From an uncultured Campylobacter sp. (GTDB lineage Bacteria; Campylobacterota; Campylobacteria; Campylobacterales; Campylobacteraceae): a DNA stretch of 64,000 bases. The stretch lies in assembly GCA_937990735.1 (NCBI GenBank), contig CALKQT010000003.1:11832-75831 (forward strand), in the 5' to 3' direction. Positions 1 to 10,539 of the stretch are shown here, in pieces; positions within the stretch are counted from its first letter, which is position 1; each line of letters begins with the position of its first letter. The notes beneath the pieces are model-generated. The model was given only the letters and a program-made list of their open reading frames with translations. It did not search any database and had not been told where the DNA came from. A program made the position numbers and the translations under genes.

Positions 1-1633
1 TTATGTTAGTGCTGGAGTACAGATACGGAGTAAGCGCCGCAAACTCGCCCGCACAGGTATCTACTTCGTTGTATTCAAGGTCGATGCCCTGTCTGGCGCA
101 GGCAAAATGGATGTCGTTCTGCGTAAGGCCTAGACTATCTTTTTTGTTGATCAAATTTGCAATCATCTTATCGCTAAAGCCCCAGCTCTTGGCCTGTCTT
201 AGAAGCGCCGCGTCGTTGATGATCTCCATATCGATGCGCTCTTCAAATTTTACGATCTGCTTGATCTGGCTCAAAAACCAGCGATCGATCTTGCTAAGCT
301 CGTAAATTTGATCCACGTTCATGCCCGCTCTAAAGCCCTGGGCGATATATAAAATTCTATCTTGCTGCGCGTTGCGAAGCCCGAAGATGAGATCCTTTTC
401 GCTTAAATTTAGCTCCACGAAGCCGAAGTAGCCCTTCTCCAGCGAGCACAGCGCCTTTTGAATGCTCTCTTTAAAGCTGCGCCCGATCGCCATCACCTCG
501 CCGATACTCTTCATCGCGGTGCCGAGATAGGGGTTTGCGCCTGGGAATTTTTCAAACGCAAAGCGCGGAATTTTAGTCACGATATAATCGATCACGGGCT
601 CAAAGCTTGCGGGCGTGCCGGTGATGTCATTTTTGATCTCATCCAGGCTAAAGCCTACCGCTAGCATCGTAGCGACTTTGGCGATCGGATAGCCCGTGGC
701 TTTGGACGCGAGGGCCGAGCTGCGGCTTACGCGTGGGTTCATCTCGATGACGATCATCCGCCCCGTTTGCGGATTTACCGCAAACTGCACGTTTGAGCCG
801 CCCGTATCCACGCCGATCTCGCGCAAAATTTTAAAACTCGCGTCGCGCATCGCTTGATATTCTTTATCGGTAAGCGTTAGAGCAGGCGCAACCGTGATGG
901 AATCGCCCGTATGCACCCCCATCGGATCGAAATTTTCGATCGAGCAGACGATGATGCAGTTGTCCTTGTGATCGCGGATCACCTCCATTTCGAACTCTTT
1001 CCATCCAAGCAGGCTCTCTTCGATCAAAATTTCATTTATAGGGCTCACGTCTAGCCCATTTTGCGCGACCTCTTTAAACTCGTCGATATTATACGCTACG
1101 CCGCTGCCTGCGCCGCCTAGGGTGTAGCTAGCGCGGATAATGAGCGGAAAGCCGATCTCATTTGCAGCGGCCATCGCCTCTTCGATATTGTAGGCGTATT
1201 TGGATTTAGGCAGATCCATTCCGATATTAATCATCGCCTCTTTAAATTTTACTCTATCCTCGCCCTTTTTTATCGCCTCAGGCTTGGCGCCTAGAAATTT
1301 TACCCCCCCTAGCTCGCCGCTTTCGTAAGCCTCCATCGCGACGTTTAGCGCGACCTGTCCGCCCATCGTAGGCAGGATCGCATCGACGCTCTCACGCTTT
1401 ATGATACGCAAAATGCTCTCTTTGGTGATCGGCTCGATATAGGTGGCGTCGGCAAAATCGGGATCGGTCATAATGGTAGCGGGGTTGGAGTTTATTAGCA
1501 CTACGCGGTATCCGAGGCTCTTTAGCGTCTTGGCAGCCTGCGTGCCGCTGTAATCGAACTCGCACGCCTGGCCGATTACGATCGGACCGCTACCGATCAG
1601 CAAAATCGTCTTAATATCATCTCTTTTGGGCAT
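1..1633 (-). CDS. carB: carbamoyl-phosphate synthase large subunit, N-terminal part (runs off the window)
   Basis: Large subunit of carbamoyl-phosphate synthase, which makes carbamoyl phosphate for arginine and pyrimidine synthesis with the CarA glutaminase. Translating the complement from the ATG at 1633 gives about 544 residues with no stop before the window edge. It begins [20 protein letters not shown] and contains the biotin-carboxylase-like N-terminal fold, the ATP-grasp loop with [29 protein letters not shown], and the start of the oligomerisation domain. Full-length CarB is about 1,080 residues, so roughly half is outside the window. The start codon overlaps the mreC stop (TGATG), so the gene is probably translationally coupled to the mreBC operon. 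The identification is firm. Confidence 0.97.
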   Translation of the reverse strand, partial: MPKRDDIKTILLIGSGPIVIGQACEFDYSGTQAAKTLKSLGYRVVLINSNPATIMTDPDFADATYIEPITKESILRIIKRESVDAILPTMGGQVALNVAMEAYESGELGGVKFLGAKPEAIKKGEDRVKFKEAMINIGMDLPKSKYAYNIEEAMAAANEIGFPLIIRASYTLGGAGSGVAYNIDEFKEVAQNGLDVSPINEILIEESLLGWKEFEMEVIRDHKDNCIIVCSIENFDPMGVHTGDSITVAPALTLTDKEYQAMRDASFKILREIGVDTGGSNVQFAVNPQTGRMIVIEMNPRVSRSSALASKATGYPIAKVATMLAVGFSLDEIKNDITGTPASFEPVIDYIVTKIPRFAFEKFPGANPYLGTAMKSIGEVMAIGRSFKESIQKALCSLEKGYFGFVELNLSEKDLIFGLRNAQQDRILYIAQGFRAGMNVDQIYELSKIDRWFLSQIKQIVKFEERIDMEIINDAALLRQAKSWGFSDKMIANLINKKDSLGLTQNDIHFACARQGIDLEYNEVDTCAGEFAALTPYLYSSTNI

Positions 1634-2382
1634 CAATTTTCCTTTGTAACGACATACAAAAACGCCGGCATCTCGGAGCTCACGTAGGGCTCTACGACGG
1701 CGCTTTTGTATAGCTTCCCGTTTTGAATTTCTTTAACCTTTCCTACCGGCACGCCGGCAAAAAAAATCCCGTCCTTGCCGCTGGTAAGCACCTCATCACC
1801 TACCTTGGGATCGAGCCATTGCGGGATATATCTAACCACAAGCTCGTTATTTTCGCCGCCTGCGACACCAGGAATTTGAGTATCTCCTATGAAAACGGAG
1901 AAATTGCTCTTTTCGTCGCGCTGTAAGATCGCAAGCGGGCGCCCGTCTTTATTTACTAAAATTCCTGCGGTCTTGCCCTCGCTGATGAGGCCGTAAATTT
2001 TGTTTGGGTTAAAATTTTCAAAATTTACGAAGAATTTGTTGTAGTCGTTTAGATTTGCATAGCTTAGCGCCTTTACGAGCTGGACTTTGGGCTCGTAAAT
2101 GGAGCTATTTTTATCGATCAAAATTTTATTCAGCTCGCCCGCGAACGTACTAAGCAGCATCGCCGATTTTTTTAGCTCGGCGTTTTCTTCTCGTAGAGCT
2201 TTGATCGTCTCTGCCTGGTTAAAATGCTCGCTAACGGCGCTTTTTACCCGATCGCTCACGCCGTAATAAACCTCTAAAATTCCTCCTGCAAATCCGATAA
2301 ATTTGCCGTGGATATACGAGCCGAACGTAAGCGAAACGGCTACCAGCAAAACCGCGACGAGGAGGAGTTTGAGATTAGTCAT
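1633..2382 (-). CDS. mreC: rod shape-determining protein MreC
   Basis: MreC links the cytoplasmic MreB filament to the periplasmic peptidoglycan elongation machinery. The 249-residue product has one N-terminal membrane segment (about residues 4-23), a predicted coiled coil rich in Glu and Lys (about 45-85), and a periplasmic beta-barrel domain with [19 protein letters not shown], a typical MreC signature. It overlaps the end of mreB by 8 bases, and its stop overlaps the carB start. That places it in the usual Campylobacter fabZ-lpxA-clpX-mreB-mreC-carB run. No mreD lies next to it, as is usual for this group. Confidence 0.95.
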   Translation of the reverse strand: MTNLKLLLVAVLLVAVSLTFGSYIHGKFIGFAGGILEVYYGVSDRVKSAVSEHFNQAETIKALREENAELKKSAMLLSTFAGELNKILIDKNSSIYEPKVQLVKALSYANLNDYNKFFVNFENFNPNKIYGLISEGKTAGILVNKDGRPLAILQRDEKSNFSVFIGDTQIPGVAGGENNELVVRYIPQWLDPKVGDEVLTSGKDGIFFAGVPVGKVKEIQNGKLYKSAVVEPYVSSEMPAFLYVVTKEN

Positions 2383-3409
2383 TTGCCGCTTGTTTTAGCG
2401 ATTTGATCTCTTCTAGGGCTTTTCCCGTGCCGTTTGCGACGCAAAGCAGCGGCTCGTCCGCGACGAAAACCGGAAGCTTTACGGTGTCGCTTAGATACTT
2501 ATCTAATCCGCGAATGAGCGCGCCGCCGCCCGTTAGTACGACGCCGTTTTCGACGATGTCGGCGGCAACTTCGGGCTGAATGCTCTCAAGGACAAATTTT
2601 AACGCATCGGCAATCTCTCTGATCGAGTCTTTGATCGCCTCTCTAACGTCCTCACTCGTAAGATCAACCGAGCTTAAAAGCCCGCTGATCTGGTCTTTCC
2701 CTTTGACCGTGTAGGTAAGGTCTTTTTGCTGTTGCACCGCCGTGCCGATTTTGATCTTAATCTCCTCAGCCGCGCGCTCCGAGATAAGCAGACTATATTT
2801 TTCTTTGACGTAGTTAACGATGCTTGCGTCGATCTTATCACCTGCGACGCGAACGGATTTGGCGCTGATGATGCCGCCTAAAGAGATAACGCCGATCTCG
2901 GTGGTACCGCCGCCGATATCTACGACCAGCGAGCCGCGCGCTTCATTTACCGGAAGCCCCGCACCGATCGCTGCAGCCATCGGCTCTTCGATTAGATAAA
3001 CCTCGCGCGCGCCCGCTATCATCGCGCTTTCGCGCACGGCTTTGCGCTCGACCTGTGTTAGTCCGTACGGTACCGAGATGATGATGCGCGGGCTTACAAA
3101 AAAGCGGCGCTTGTGGGTCTTTTCGATGAAATACCTAATCATCTTCTCCGTCATATCAAAATCCGCGATAACGCCGTCCTTCATCGGGCGCACCGCTTCG
3201 ATATCGCCCGGAGTGCGCCCGAGCATCTCTTTAGCTTCGGCGCCCACGGCGATGATCCTTTGCTTGCCGTAGCGTTCGTTTTGCACCGCTACGACGCTCG
3301 GTTCGTTGATGATGATGCCTTTATCTTTTAGCAGCACAAGCGTGTTTGCCGTGCCTAGATCAATACCCATATCCCTAGAAAATAATCCTAGAATCGAATC
3401 AAGTAACAT
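2375..3409 (-). CDS. mreB: rod shape-determining protein MreB (bacterial actin)
   Basis: Actin-like ATPase that forms membrane-associated filaments guiding lateral wall synthesis. The 344-residue protein has the phosphate-1 loop MGIDLGTANTLVLLK, the phosphate-2 loop DIGGGTTEIGVISLGG and the adenosine motif VLTGGGALIRGLD. It also has a hydrophobic N-terminal stretch (LLDSILGLFSRD) suited to membrane contact. The length is that expected for the family. It follows clpX after 9 bases and overlaps mreC by 8 bases, consistent with co-transcription and balanced MreB/MreC supply. Confidence 0.98.
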   Translation of the reverse strand: MLLDSILGLFSRDMGIDLGTANTLVLLKDKGIIINEPSVVAVQNERYGKQRIIAVGAEAKEMLGRTPGDIEAVRPMKDGVIADFDMTEKMIRYFIEKTHKRRFFVSPRIIISVPYGLTQVERKAVRESAMIAGAREVYLIEEPMAAAIGAGLPVNEARGSLVVDIGGGTTEIGVISLGGIISAKSVRVAGDKIDASIVNYVKEKYSLLISERAAEEIKIKIGTAVQQQKDLTYTVKGKDQISGLLSSVDLTSEDVREAIKDSIREIADALKFVLESIQPEVAADIVENGVVLTGGGALIRGLDKYLSDTVKLPVFVADEPLLCVANGTGKALEEIKSLKQAAND

Positions 3410-3418
3410 TTATCCCCT

Positions 3419-4657
3419 TTATGCAGTTAAATTTTGTTTTACAAGTATCGGCTTGGAGACGCCGTCTACGACCTCTTTGGAGATGATGACGTCATAGCCC
3501 TTAAGCTCGGGCAGATCGAACATAATATCGATCATAATCTCCTCGATTATGCTGCGAAGTCCGCGTGCGCCGGTTTTGCGCTTAATCGCAAGGCTTGCGA
3601 CCTCTCTTAGCGCGTCGTCATCGAATTTTAAATTTGCGCCGTCTATCGCAAAGAGCTTTTGATATTGCTTTAAGATCGCATTCTTCGGCTCGGTTAAAAT
3701 TCTAACCATCGCCTTTTCGTCGATCTCATTTAGCGTAGCCACTACGTGCAAACGCCCGATGAGCTCGGGAATTATGCCGTAATGCACCAGATCGTCGGCC
3801 TCGACCATATTTAGTAAATTTAAGCTCTCTTTCTTGCTGCGCTTGGTTTGGTTAAACCCTAGCACGTTTTGCCCGATACGGCGGTTGATGATCTCGTTTA
3901 GCCCGTCAAACGCGCCGCCGCAGACAAATAGGATATTAGTAGTATCGATCTGGATGAAGTCCTGATTTGGATGCTTGCGGCCGCCCTTTGGAGGGATATT
4001 TACGACGCTTCCTTCGATGATCTTAAGAAGCGCTTGCTGTACCCCTTCGCCGCTTACGTCGCGCGTGATGCTGCGGTTTTCGCTCATTCGCGCGATCTTA
4101 TCGATCTCGTCTACGAATACGATACCGCGCTGCGCCTTCTCTACGTCGCCGTCCGCAGCCTGCAAAAGGCGGGTGAGGATATTTTCTACGTCCTCGCCGA
4201 CGTAGCCCGCTTCCGTTAGGCTCGTAGCGTCGCTAATGGCAATCGGCACGTCCAAAAATCGCGCCAAGGTCTGCGCCATAAGCGTCTTGCCGCTGCCGGT
4301 AGGCCCGATAAGCAAGATATTTGATTTTGAAATTTCGGTATCGTCACCCTTTGCGTCGGTCTGTCTGAAAATTCTTTTATAGTGGTTGTAAACGCCGACG
4401 CTAAAAATTTTCTTAGCGCGCTCCTGACCGATGACGTAGCGGTTGAGAACCTCCATTAGCGCCTTTGGCTTGATAGCCTCGAAATCAATCTCTTTATTTT
4501 GATTTTGTATCGCCTCGTTTTGGCCTTCGCTGCCGTGGATGGCGGCGTACGCCATATCGATACAATAGCTGCAGATAGCCGCCGTACCGTCGTCGTTAGG
4601 ATAGATACGACGTCCGTCCGCGCCCGTCTCACCGCAAAAACTGCACTTATTTGCCAT
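3419..4657 (-). CDS. clpX: ATP-dependent Clp protease ATP-binding subunit ClpX
   Basis: AAA+ unfoldase that feeds tagged proteins to ClpP. The 412 residues start with a zinc-binding domain (Cys5, Cys8, Cys29, Cys32). The AAA+ core follows, with Walker A GPTGSGKT, the GYVG pore loop, Walker [10 protein letters not shown] and the sensor/arginine-finger segment around [18 protein letters not shown]. The ClpP-docking loop reads LGF here (VLGFNQ) where the textbook version is IGF. Its start overlaps the lpxA stop by one base. The link with lipid A and cell-shape genes is standard in Campylobacter. Confidence 0.98.
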   Translation of the reverse strand: MANKCSFCGETGADGRRIYPNDDGTAAICSYCIDMAYAAIHGSEGQNEAIQNQNKEIDFEAIKPKALMEVLNRYVIGQERAKKIFSVGVYNHYKRIFRQTDAKGDDTEISKSNILLIGPTGSGKTLMAQTLARFLDVPIAISDATSLTEAGYVGEDVENILTRLLQAADGDVEKAQRGIVFVDEIDKIARMSENRSITRDVSGEGVQQALLKIIEGSVVNIPPKGGRKHPNQDFIQIDTTNILFVCGGAFDGLNEIINRRIGQNVLGFNQTKRSKKESLNLLNMVEADDLVHYGIIPELIGRLHVVATLNEIDEKAMVRILTEPKNAILKQYQKLFAIDGANLKFDDDALREVASLAIKRKTGARGLRSIIEEIMIDIMFDLPELKGYDVIISKEVVDGVSKPILVKQNLTA

Positions 4658-5448
4658 TAAATTTTACCCTTATCTAGCGGAATTCCGCGTTTAGTGTTGA
4701 TTATAAACTCGCACATCTTGCGCACGTTTTGATCGCTCGTTTCGGCTAAAAGGATCTGTGCCTGCTCCTTTAAGCCCCCACCCTGGTTGAATAAAAATTT
4801 ATACGCCCGATTTATCGTCTCGACCGTCTCTTTATCGAAGCGGCGGCGGATGCCCGTTAAATTTAACCCGCGGATATAGGCGCGATTCCCCTCGGCTAGG
4901 CAAAACGGCACTACGTCCTGACTAAGCGCGCTAGCCCCTGCGATCATGCAGCTTTCGCCGATCTGGACGAATTGATGCACGGGGGTAAGCCCGCCGATAA
5001 CGGCATAATCGCCCATTACGACGTGGCCTGCGAGCGTGGCGTTGTTGGCTAGGATTATGTTGCTTCCCAACACGCAATCGTGCGCGATATGGCAATACGC
5101 CATCATAAAGAGATTATCACCGATGTGCGTAAATCCGTCGCCCTTATGCGAGCCCGAACTGATCGTGCAAAACTCATGTATCGTAGCGTTTTTGCCGATG
5201 ATTAGCCCCGTGCGCTCGCCATCTTCAAAGCTCATATCTTGTGGAATTTCGCCCACGATCGCGTATGAAAAAATTTTGGAGTTCTCGCCGATTTGAGTAT
5301 CGCCGATGATGCGTGCGCCCTGCTTGATCGTGCAACCATCGCCTATTTTAGCCTGCGCGCCTACGAAAACATACGGCTCGATCGTTACTTCAGCTCCGAT
5401 CTGGGCGCCATCCTCGATGATCGCCGTGTGGTGAACTTTAGCCATCAT
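4657..5448 (-). CDS. lpxA: UDP-N-acetylglucosamine acyltransferase LpxA
   Basis: First enzyme of lipid A synthesis, transferring a hydroxyacyl chain from acyl-ACP to UDP-GlcNAc or its diamino analogue. The 263-residue protein is a left-handed beta-helix built of hexapeptide repeats, followed by an alpha-helical C-terminus. The catalytic histidine is visible in [16 protein letters not shown]. The size matches the E. coli enzyme. The gene overlaps fabZ upstream by 4 bases and clpX downstream by 1. The fabZ-lpxA pairing places two consumers of the same hydroxyacyl-ACP pool in one transcript. Confidence 0.97.
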   Translation of the reverse strand: MMAKVHHTAIIEDGAQIGAEVTIEPYVFVGAQAKIGDGCTIKQGARIIGDTQIGENSKIFSYAIVGEIPQDMSFEDGERTGLIIGKNATIHEFCTISSGSHKGDGFTHIGDNLFMMAYCHIAHDCVLGSNIILANNATLAGHVVMGDYAVIGGLTPVHQFVQIGESCMIAGASALSQDVVPFCLAEGNRAYIRGLNLTGIRRRFDKETVETINRAYKFLFNQGGGLKEQAQILLAETSDQNVRKMCEFIINTKRGIPLDKGKI

Positions 5449-5894
5449 TTATCCATTATCATCGCTTGAAGTTCCGCCTGCGCGGCCAATGTGGCGCCGT
5501 CGTTGATATAGGCTTCGCCCTTTAGCACCCAGATACGTCCACGGTGTTTGATTACGCTGATGCGATATTCAAGCTTGTCGCCGGGGCGAACCGGGTTTCT
5601 AAATTTAGCGTTGTCGATACTCATAAAATACACGACCTTGTCGCTTAGATCGACGCCGTCTTTCTCCATGCTCTTAAACGCCAGCACGCCGCCTGCCTGC
5701 GCTAAGCCCTCGATAATCATTACGCCTGGATAGATCGGGTGCCCCGGAAAGTGGCCCTGAAAGATCTGCTCGTTGTAGGTTACGTTTTTATAGGCCTTGA
5801 TGCTTTCGCCTATGTTGAGCTCTTCGACGCGATCTATCAGCAAAAACGGAAAACGATGAGGTAGGATGGAGAGAATTTCGTTTATATCTATCAT
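5445..5894 (-). CDS. fabZ: 3-hydroxyacyl-ACP dehydratase FabZ
   Basis: Hot-dog fold dehydratase of type II fatty-acid synthesis. The 149 residues include the active-site region [20 protein letters not shown], with the catalytic His in GHFPGHP and the downstream Glu. The length is normal for the family. It is the first gene of the fabZ-lpxA-clpX-mreBC-carB run and starts 33 bases after the queH stop, so it may be read from the queH promoter as well as its own. Confidence 0.97.
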   Translation of the reverse strand: MIDINEILSILPHRFPFLLIDRVEELNIGESIKAYKNVTYNEQIFQGHFPGHPIYPGVMIIEGLAQAGGVLAFKSMEKDGVDLSDKVVYFMSIDNAKFRNPVRPGDKLEYRISVIKHRGRIWVLKGEAYINDGATLAAQAELQAMIMDK

Positions 5895-5927
5895 TGATCT
5901 GCCTTTTTTAGAAATTTTAGAATCTTA

Positions 5928-7061
5928 TCAAATTCTTACTAAAATTTCCCTAACGTCTAAAAATATGCGCGAGAGCCCGTAAATTTGAACTTTGGCGGCT
6001 CTTATCTCATCCGTGACGATGATCGGCGAGAGCGAGCCCGCAGCGCACAGGGCGGCACGAGCTTTATTTTGGCGCGCAAGACTCGGCGGATTTTTTAGCA
6101 TCTCAGATACGCTTTTGAAATTTGATCTTGAAATTTCGTTAAATTTCGCCAGGCTTAAAATTTTAATCTCCCCCTTGTCGCTGCAAAAGATTTCGCACTC
6201 TCGCTCCACGCTAAACTTCACGTTTTCGCGCGTAAAATGCGAGCCGAATAGCACAAACGAAGGCACTACCTCGCCGTCAAATTTAATCCATGCGCGCAGC
6301 AGGCGGTAGTTTAAAAACCGATCGCGCAGCACGCTAAATTTCACCCCTTTTCTTTCGAGCGAGCAAAGCTTTTTATAAAATTTCAACTTCTCCTCTACCG
6401 AAGCGGGCAAAATTTGGCGATCGATCGGCGACATTAACTCGTAAATTTCGGCGCCTTGGGCTAAATTTCGCCTAAAATCCGCCGTCAAACTTCCGCCCGA
6501 ATTCCGCTCGGTCTTTCGCTGCTCATTCCGCTGTGCCGCGAGAGCATAGATGCAGCCGCAGTAGTTTTGATGATAGAGCGCGTCTTTTTTCGCGAGCGCA
6601 AACTGCTCGTTCGTGCCGCCGTTTTTGCGAAAATCGGGCGCGATAAACTCCAGCCCGTAGCGCTCACAAATGCGCTGCAGCGAGCCGCAAAGCTGAGAGT
6701 GCGATTTTTTGGGACTCATAAGAAGCGTCGTAGTGATTTTGCGCTCGCCTAGGCTTAGCGCAAGCTCGGCCGTTTTTTGCATGCGAAAATCAAAGCAAAA
6801 CTCGCAGCGCGCGCCCTTTTCGGGCTCATTTTCAAGCCCGCGCGCACCCTGTAGCCAGCCCTGAAAATCATACTCGCCCGGGATAAATTTAATCCCTAAA
6901 TTTTCGCAAACCCGCTTTGAGTCGTGCATTCTAAGAACGTATTCGCCGTAGGGGTGGATGTTTGGATCGTAGAAATAGCCTATTAGCGGCTCTTGCGCGA
7001 GCTCTTTTAAGCGACGCAAAAAATAATCGCAATCGACCGAGCAGCAGATGTGAACCAGCAA
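5928..7061 (-). CDS. queH: epoxyqueuosine reductase QueH, long form
   Basis: QueH reduces epoxyqueuosine to queuosine in tRNA as a cobalamin-independent alternative to QueG. The diagnostic cysteine pattern is all visible in the first 170 residues: ICCSVDC near the N-terminus, CEFCF at about residue 86, and YCGCIY at about 167. Together these supply iron-sulfur and metal ligands. The 377-residue protein is much longer than minimal QueH (about 200 residues). The extra C-terminal 190 residues have no motif I recognise, although related Campylobacterota proteins are similarly long. It is divergent from the DUF748 gene, sharing a 65-bp intergenic region. Confidence 0.88.
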   Translation of the reverse strand: MLVHICCSVDCDYFLRRLKELAQEPLIGYFYDPNIHPYGEYVLRMHDSKRVCENLGIKFIPGEYDFQGWLQGARGLENEPEKGARCEFCFDFRMQKTAELALSLGERKITTTLLMSPKKSHSQLCGSLQRICERYGLEFIAPDFRKNGGTNEQFALAKKDALYHQNYCGCIYALAAQRNEQRKTERNSGGSLTADFRRNLAQGAEIYELMSPIDRQILPASVEEKLKFYKKLCSLERKGVKFSVLRDRFLNYRLLRAWIKFDGEVVPSFVLFGSHFTRENVKFSVERECEIFCSDKGEIKILSLAKFNEISRSNFKSVSEMLKNPPSLARQNKARAALCAAGSLSPIIVTDEIRAAKVQIYGLSRIFLDVREILVRI

Positions 7062-7090
7062 ATTTTAACCCTTTGCACGAAATTTTTGGA

Positions 7091-7096
7091 TATAAT
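7091..7096 (+). promoter_or_regulatory. -10 box of the DUF748 gene
   Basis: A perfect TATAAT preceded by TTTTTGGA lies 30 bases before the chosen start at 7127, matching the extended -10 promoters of Campylobacter. It also supports a start at 7127 (or 7115), because any upstream start inside queH would precede the promoter. Confidence 0.7.
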
Positions 7097-7126
7097 TTTA
7101 CGCTATCAAAATTAATGAGCGGAAAA

Positions 7127-10100
7127 ATGAAAAATTTTTTTATAAAACACTGGCGTAAGTTTGCTTTCGGCGTAGGTGGATTTGCGCTGTTTTACGTGCT
7201 TGCGGGCTTTTTCGGCGTGCCGCTTTTTATCGAAAAGGCGCTGCCTAAAATTTTAGAGGGCAGAGCAAACTTTAGCGTGCAGGACGCTAAATTTAACCCC
7301 TTTACCTACGAGCTAAACGTCACAAAGCCGGAGCTTAGCACCTTTAAACCGCTGTTTAGCGCCGATGAGATAAATTTAAAAATCGGTTTTTCAAAGCTTT
7401 TTAAAAAGACTCTCGCGGTAGAAATTTTGCACCTAAAATCGCCTAAATTCCACGTCGAGCGTGAGCAAAACGGCACCTTTAATTTCGAGCCGTTACTTTC
7501 GGAGCAAAAGAGCGAAAGCGAGGATGAAAACTCGAGTTTCAACGTCACGCTGAATAATTTTAAGATCGAGCGCGGCTCTCTGGGCTACGTCGATAACTCC
7601 CTAAAAAGGCCGTTTTCGCTCATCTCGACCGAGCTAAATTATGAGATCAACGGGTTAAGCTTAAAGGACGAAACGATTGGCGAGCACGACCTAAGCGCGG
7701 TTTCGCGCACATACGACTCGCTGAGTTTCGATGGAGCCATCGATCTGGCGCCTCTGCGCTTGCACGGCAAAATAGATCTTAAACGGCTGAAAATCGATCC
7801 GTTTTGGCTATCGTATCTCGATCCTAGCGACGTGCGGCTTAAAAACGGCTTTCTTTCCGCCACGCTGAATTACCGATTGAGCCTTGATGAAAATATAAAA
7901 TTTACGCTTGAAAACTCAAAGCTCGAGCTGCAAAGCCTAGAAATTTTGCAAGATCAAAGTTTAATTTCGCTTGGCTTGCTAAAAATACCGAGTTTCAGCC
8001 TAAATACGGACGTTTCGGATGAAATTTCAGGCGCAGTAGCGATCCCGCAGGTGCTGCTTTCGGACGCAAAATACGATATGAACGAAACCAAAATTTCCAC
8101 GGGCTTTGAGGGAGCGCGGGTCGCGAATTTTGCGCTGGATTTTAATAAAACTGGGGCAAACTTGTGGCTAAACTCAGCCGTAAAAAGCGTAGATCTAAAC
8201 CGCTCAAGCTTTGCAAACCCGCTAATTTCGGTCGTTTCAAACGACACTAAAATCACGGAAAACTTCTTAAAATTTAACGCCGAAGGTAACGATACAGCCC
8301 TTCATACGGGCTTTGGCGCCTTTAATATCGCGGACACGCAGATTACGCTAGCGCGCAGCGATAAAATTTCGGTCGCCGCAACCGAGCTGGGCGCGTTTAG
8401 CTATGACAAAGAGGGCATGCAAAACGGCGCAAGTCTGAAGTTTGCTAAAATTTCAAACTCCAAAATCGCAAACAAAAACGGAATTTTTAGCGGATTTGAA
8501 AGCTTCGGCGTGCAGGGAGTGAAATTTAACATCGCGGATCTAAATCTGGACGTGGATAAAATTTTGCTAAACGCGCCGTTTTTCAACTCGGAAGTGGACG
8601 CTGGCGGGGCGAAAAGCATAAACGATCTGGCGATTTTAAGCGCGATCTCTAAAAATCCTGCGAGCCCCAAAAAAACGGCGAGCTCTAGTGCCGTAAGCCA
8701 AGCGGAAGCAAATTCTACGGCAAGCGGAACAAATTTAAATTCTAAAAAGCCCTCTAAAAGTCCCGCTTTAAAATTTAAAATCGGCGAGGCCTCCGTAACG
8801 GGCGCAAAGGCTAAGATCAGCGAGAGCTTTATCGTTAAAAACAACGTGCACGAGATCAAGGATTTCAGCGCCACGCTAAGCGGGCTAAGCTCAAATTTCG
8901 CCGAGCCTTTCGGCATCAAAGCAAGCCTTATCACGGGCGAAATCACCGCTAGCGCGGACGGCAAGGCTAGCATCGCGCCGCTTAACGTGGGCGTGAGCTT
9001 CAGCCTAAATGCTCCGAACTTGGGCGTTTTTAACAAATATGCGGCGGAATTTATCACGGGCTCCATCGCGGGCGAGCTCGCTACGCAAGGGCAGCTGAAG
9101 CTTTCAAACACATTCTCGCTCGAAGCAAAGCTATCGGGCAAGGGCTTGGCGCTAAGCTCGGGCAGGGATAAAATTTTCTCCCTTGCGTCGCTGAATGTCG
9201 CGCAAATCGCACTAAGCCCAAGCTCTCTCACGCTAAACAAGATCGCTCTTGGCTCACCCGCGGCAAATATCTCGCTAAATAAAGACAGGCGTTTAAATTT
9301 AACTTCGCTGATAAAGCCCGCCACGCAGCTAAAGCAGGCTGCAAAGTCCGCCGAAGCTGCGCCTAGCAGACCCGCGAAAAGCAAGGCAAACTTTGCGTGG
9401 AGCGTAAAAAATATCTCGCTTAGCGGCGGAAGTTTAAATTTCACCGATGAGAGTCTAGCAACGCCCTTTAAACTGCGCATCAGCGATATGAAAGCAAGCA
9501 TCAGCGAGATCAGCCCGAAGCGAGCGGCGGATATCAAGCTTAGCTCGCTCGTAAGCGGAAGCGGGCTGGCGAACATCACGGCGCGCGCCTATCCGCTGGA
9601 TTTTAAACGCAAAAGCGATATAAACGTCGTTTTAAAGGAGATCCCGCTTGCGCCCGTATCGCCCTATACCGCCAAATATATCGGCAACGAAATCGCGGGC
9701 GGCAAGTTAAATTTAAAACTTGCCTACAAAATCGAAGACGGCAAGCTAAATGCAAGCAATGATCTAAATTTAGACCGCTTCGAGCTCGGCAAAGAGGTGC
9801 AGAGTAAGGACGCGCTGAGCCTTCCGATCGGGTTAGTCGTGTCGATCCTAAAGGACAGCGACGATCAGATCGATATTAGCCTGCCTCTAAGCGGTGCGCT
9901 GAGCGATCCGAAATTTAGCTACGGCGCGCTCGTTTGGGGCGCGGTCAAAAAGCTACTCTCCGACATCGTGTTAAGCCCGTTTAGATTTATGGGAAAGATC
10001 GCGGGCGTAGATACGAGAAAGCTCGAAAGTATCGATTTTGAGGCGGCGAGCAGTGAAATTTTAATCAGCGAAAACTCTAAAATCGATGATTTGGCCAAGG

Positions 10101-10489
10101 TCGCAAAAGCCAAGCCCGAACTTAAGATCATTCTAAGCTCTGCGTATAACGAAAAACTCGATACTCACGAGTTTCAAAGGCGCTCGCTTCAAAACACGCT
10201 TACGCTGATGTCTAATAAGCAGGGGCTCTCCACGGATGAAGCCATAGCGGCGCTTAAGGTCAAATACGGCATCAAAGCTAGCGGCGATGAGGCGATGGAG
10301 GAGCTGATAAGCGCTCAGAAATTTACCCGCTCCCGTCTTGATGAGTTAGCCCTTGCCAGAGCGGCCGCCGTGCAAGCGGCACTCGTGCAGCGTGGCGTAA
10401 GCGCTTCTCGCATAGAGATCAAAAAACCGAGCGAAGCCGAGCTCAAACAAAACAGCTTTATCCCGCTAAGTCTCGGCGTAGAGAGGTAG
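7127..10489 (+). CDS. large AsmA-like DUF748 envelope protein
   Basis: A 1,120-residue protein with an N-terminal membrane anchor (about residues 8-30, FAFGVGGFALFYVLAGFFGV) followed by a very long, beta-rich periplasmic part. The repeating pattern LKIGFSKLFKKTLAVEILHLKSPKFHVER with FNFEPLL is typical of the DUF748/AsmA-like superfamily. Relatives of this superfamily form hydrophobic grooves between inner and outer membranes and are linked to lipid transport; that function is inferred here. Two Ser/Ala/Lys-rich linkers occur (about residues 508-550 and 735-755). The reading frame stays open upstream to 6962, but 7127 has GGA upstream and lies behind a TATAAT. It is transcribed divergently from queH. 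Confidence 0.85.
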   Translation: MKNFFIKHWRKFAFGVGGFALFYVLAGFFGVPLFIEKALPKILEGRANFSVQDAKFNPFTYELNVTKPELSTFKPLFSADEINLKIGFSKLFKKTLAVEILHLKSPKFHVEREQNGTFNFEPLLSEQKSESEDENSSFNVTLNNFKIERGSLGYVDNSLKRPFSLISTELNYEINGLSLKDETIGEHDLSAVSRTYDSLSFDGAIDLAPLRLHGKIDLKRLKIDPFWLSYLDPSDVRLKNGFLSATLNYRLSLDENIKFTLENSKLELQSLEILQDQSLISLGLLKIPSFSLNTDVSDEISGAVAIPQVLLSDAKYDMNETKISTGFEGARVANFALDFNKTGANLWLNSAVKSVDLNRSSFANPLISVVSNDTKITENFLKFNAEGNDTALHTGFGAFNIADTQITLARSDKISVAATELGAFSYDKEGMQNGASLKFAKISNSKIANKNGIFSGFESFGVQGVKFNIADLNLDVDKILLNAPFFNSEVDAGGAKSINDLAILSAISKNPASPKKTASSSAVSQAEANSTASGTNLNSKKPSKSPALKFKIGEASVTGAKAKISESFIVKNNVHEIKDFSATLSGLSSNFAEPFGIKASLITGEITASADGKASIAPLNVGVSFSLNAPNLGVFNKYAAEFITGSIAGELATQGQLKLSNTFSLEAKLSGKGLALSSGRDKIFSLASLNVAQIALSPSSLTLNKIALGSPAANISLNKDRRLNLTSLIKPATQLKQAAKSAEAAPSRPAKSKANFAWSVKNISLSGGSLNFTDESLATPFKLRISDMKASISEISPKRAADIKLSSLVSGSGLANITARAYPLDFKRKSDINVVLKEIPLAPVSPYTAKYIGNEIAGGKLNLKLAYKIEDGKLNASNDLNLDRFELGKEVQSKDALSLPIGLVVSILKDSDDQIDISLPLSGALSDPKFSYGALVWGAVKKLLSDIVLSPFRFMGKIAGVDTRKLESIDFEAASSEILISENSKIDDLAKVAKAKPELKIILSSAYNEKLDTHEFQRRSLQNTLTLMSNKQGLSTDEAIAALKVKYGIKASGDEAMEELISAQKFTRSRLDELALARAAAVQAALVQRGVSASRIEIKKPSEAELKQNSFIPLSLGVER

Positions 10490-10506
10490 TGTAAGCAAAA
10501 TTTGGC

Positions 10507-10512
10507 TATACT
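10507..10512 (+). promoter_or_regulatory. possible -10 box of dapB
   Basis: TATACT after TTTGGC lies 28 bases upstream of the dapB ATG, close to the Campylobacter -10 consensus. It is the only candidate in the 50-base gap after the DUF748 gene. Confidence 0.45.
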
Positions 10513-10539
10513 AAGCGGATCAAATTTAAAGGAACGGCG

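Noticed and set aside
6962..7126. Longer start of the DUF748 gene inside queH
   Set aside because: The clear TATAAT at 7091 would lie inside the coding region, and the added residues show no signal or fold.
8401..9579. A 392-codon open frame on the minus strand inside the DUF748 gene
   Set aside because: It is antisense to a gene with a clear membrane anchor and family pattern, has no ribosome site, and its Ser/Phe/Leu-rich composition is what the reverse of a Ser/Ala/Lys-rich protein gives.
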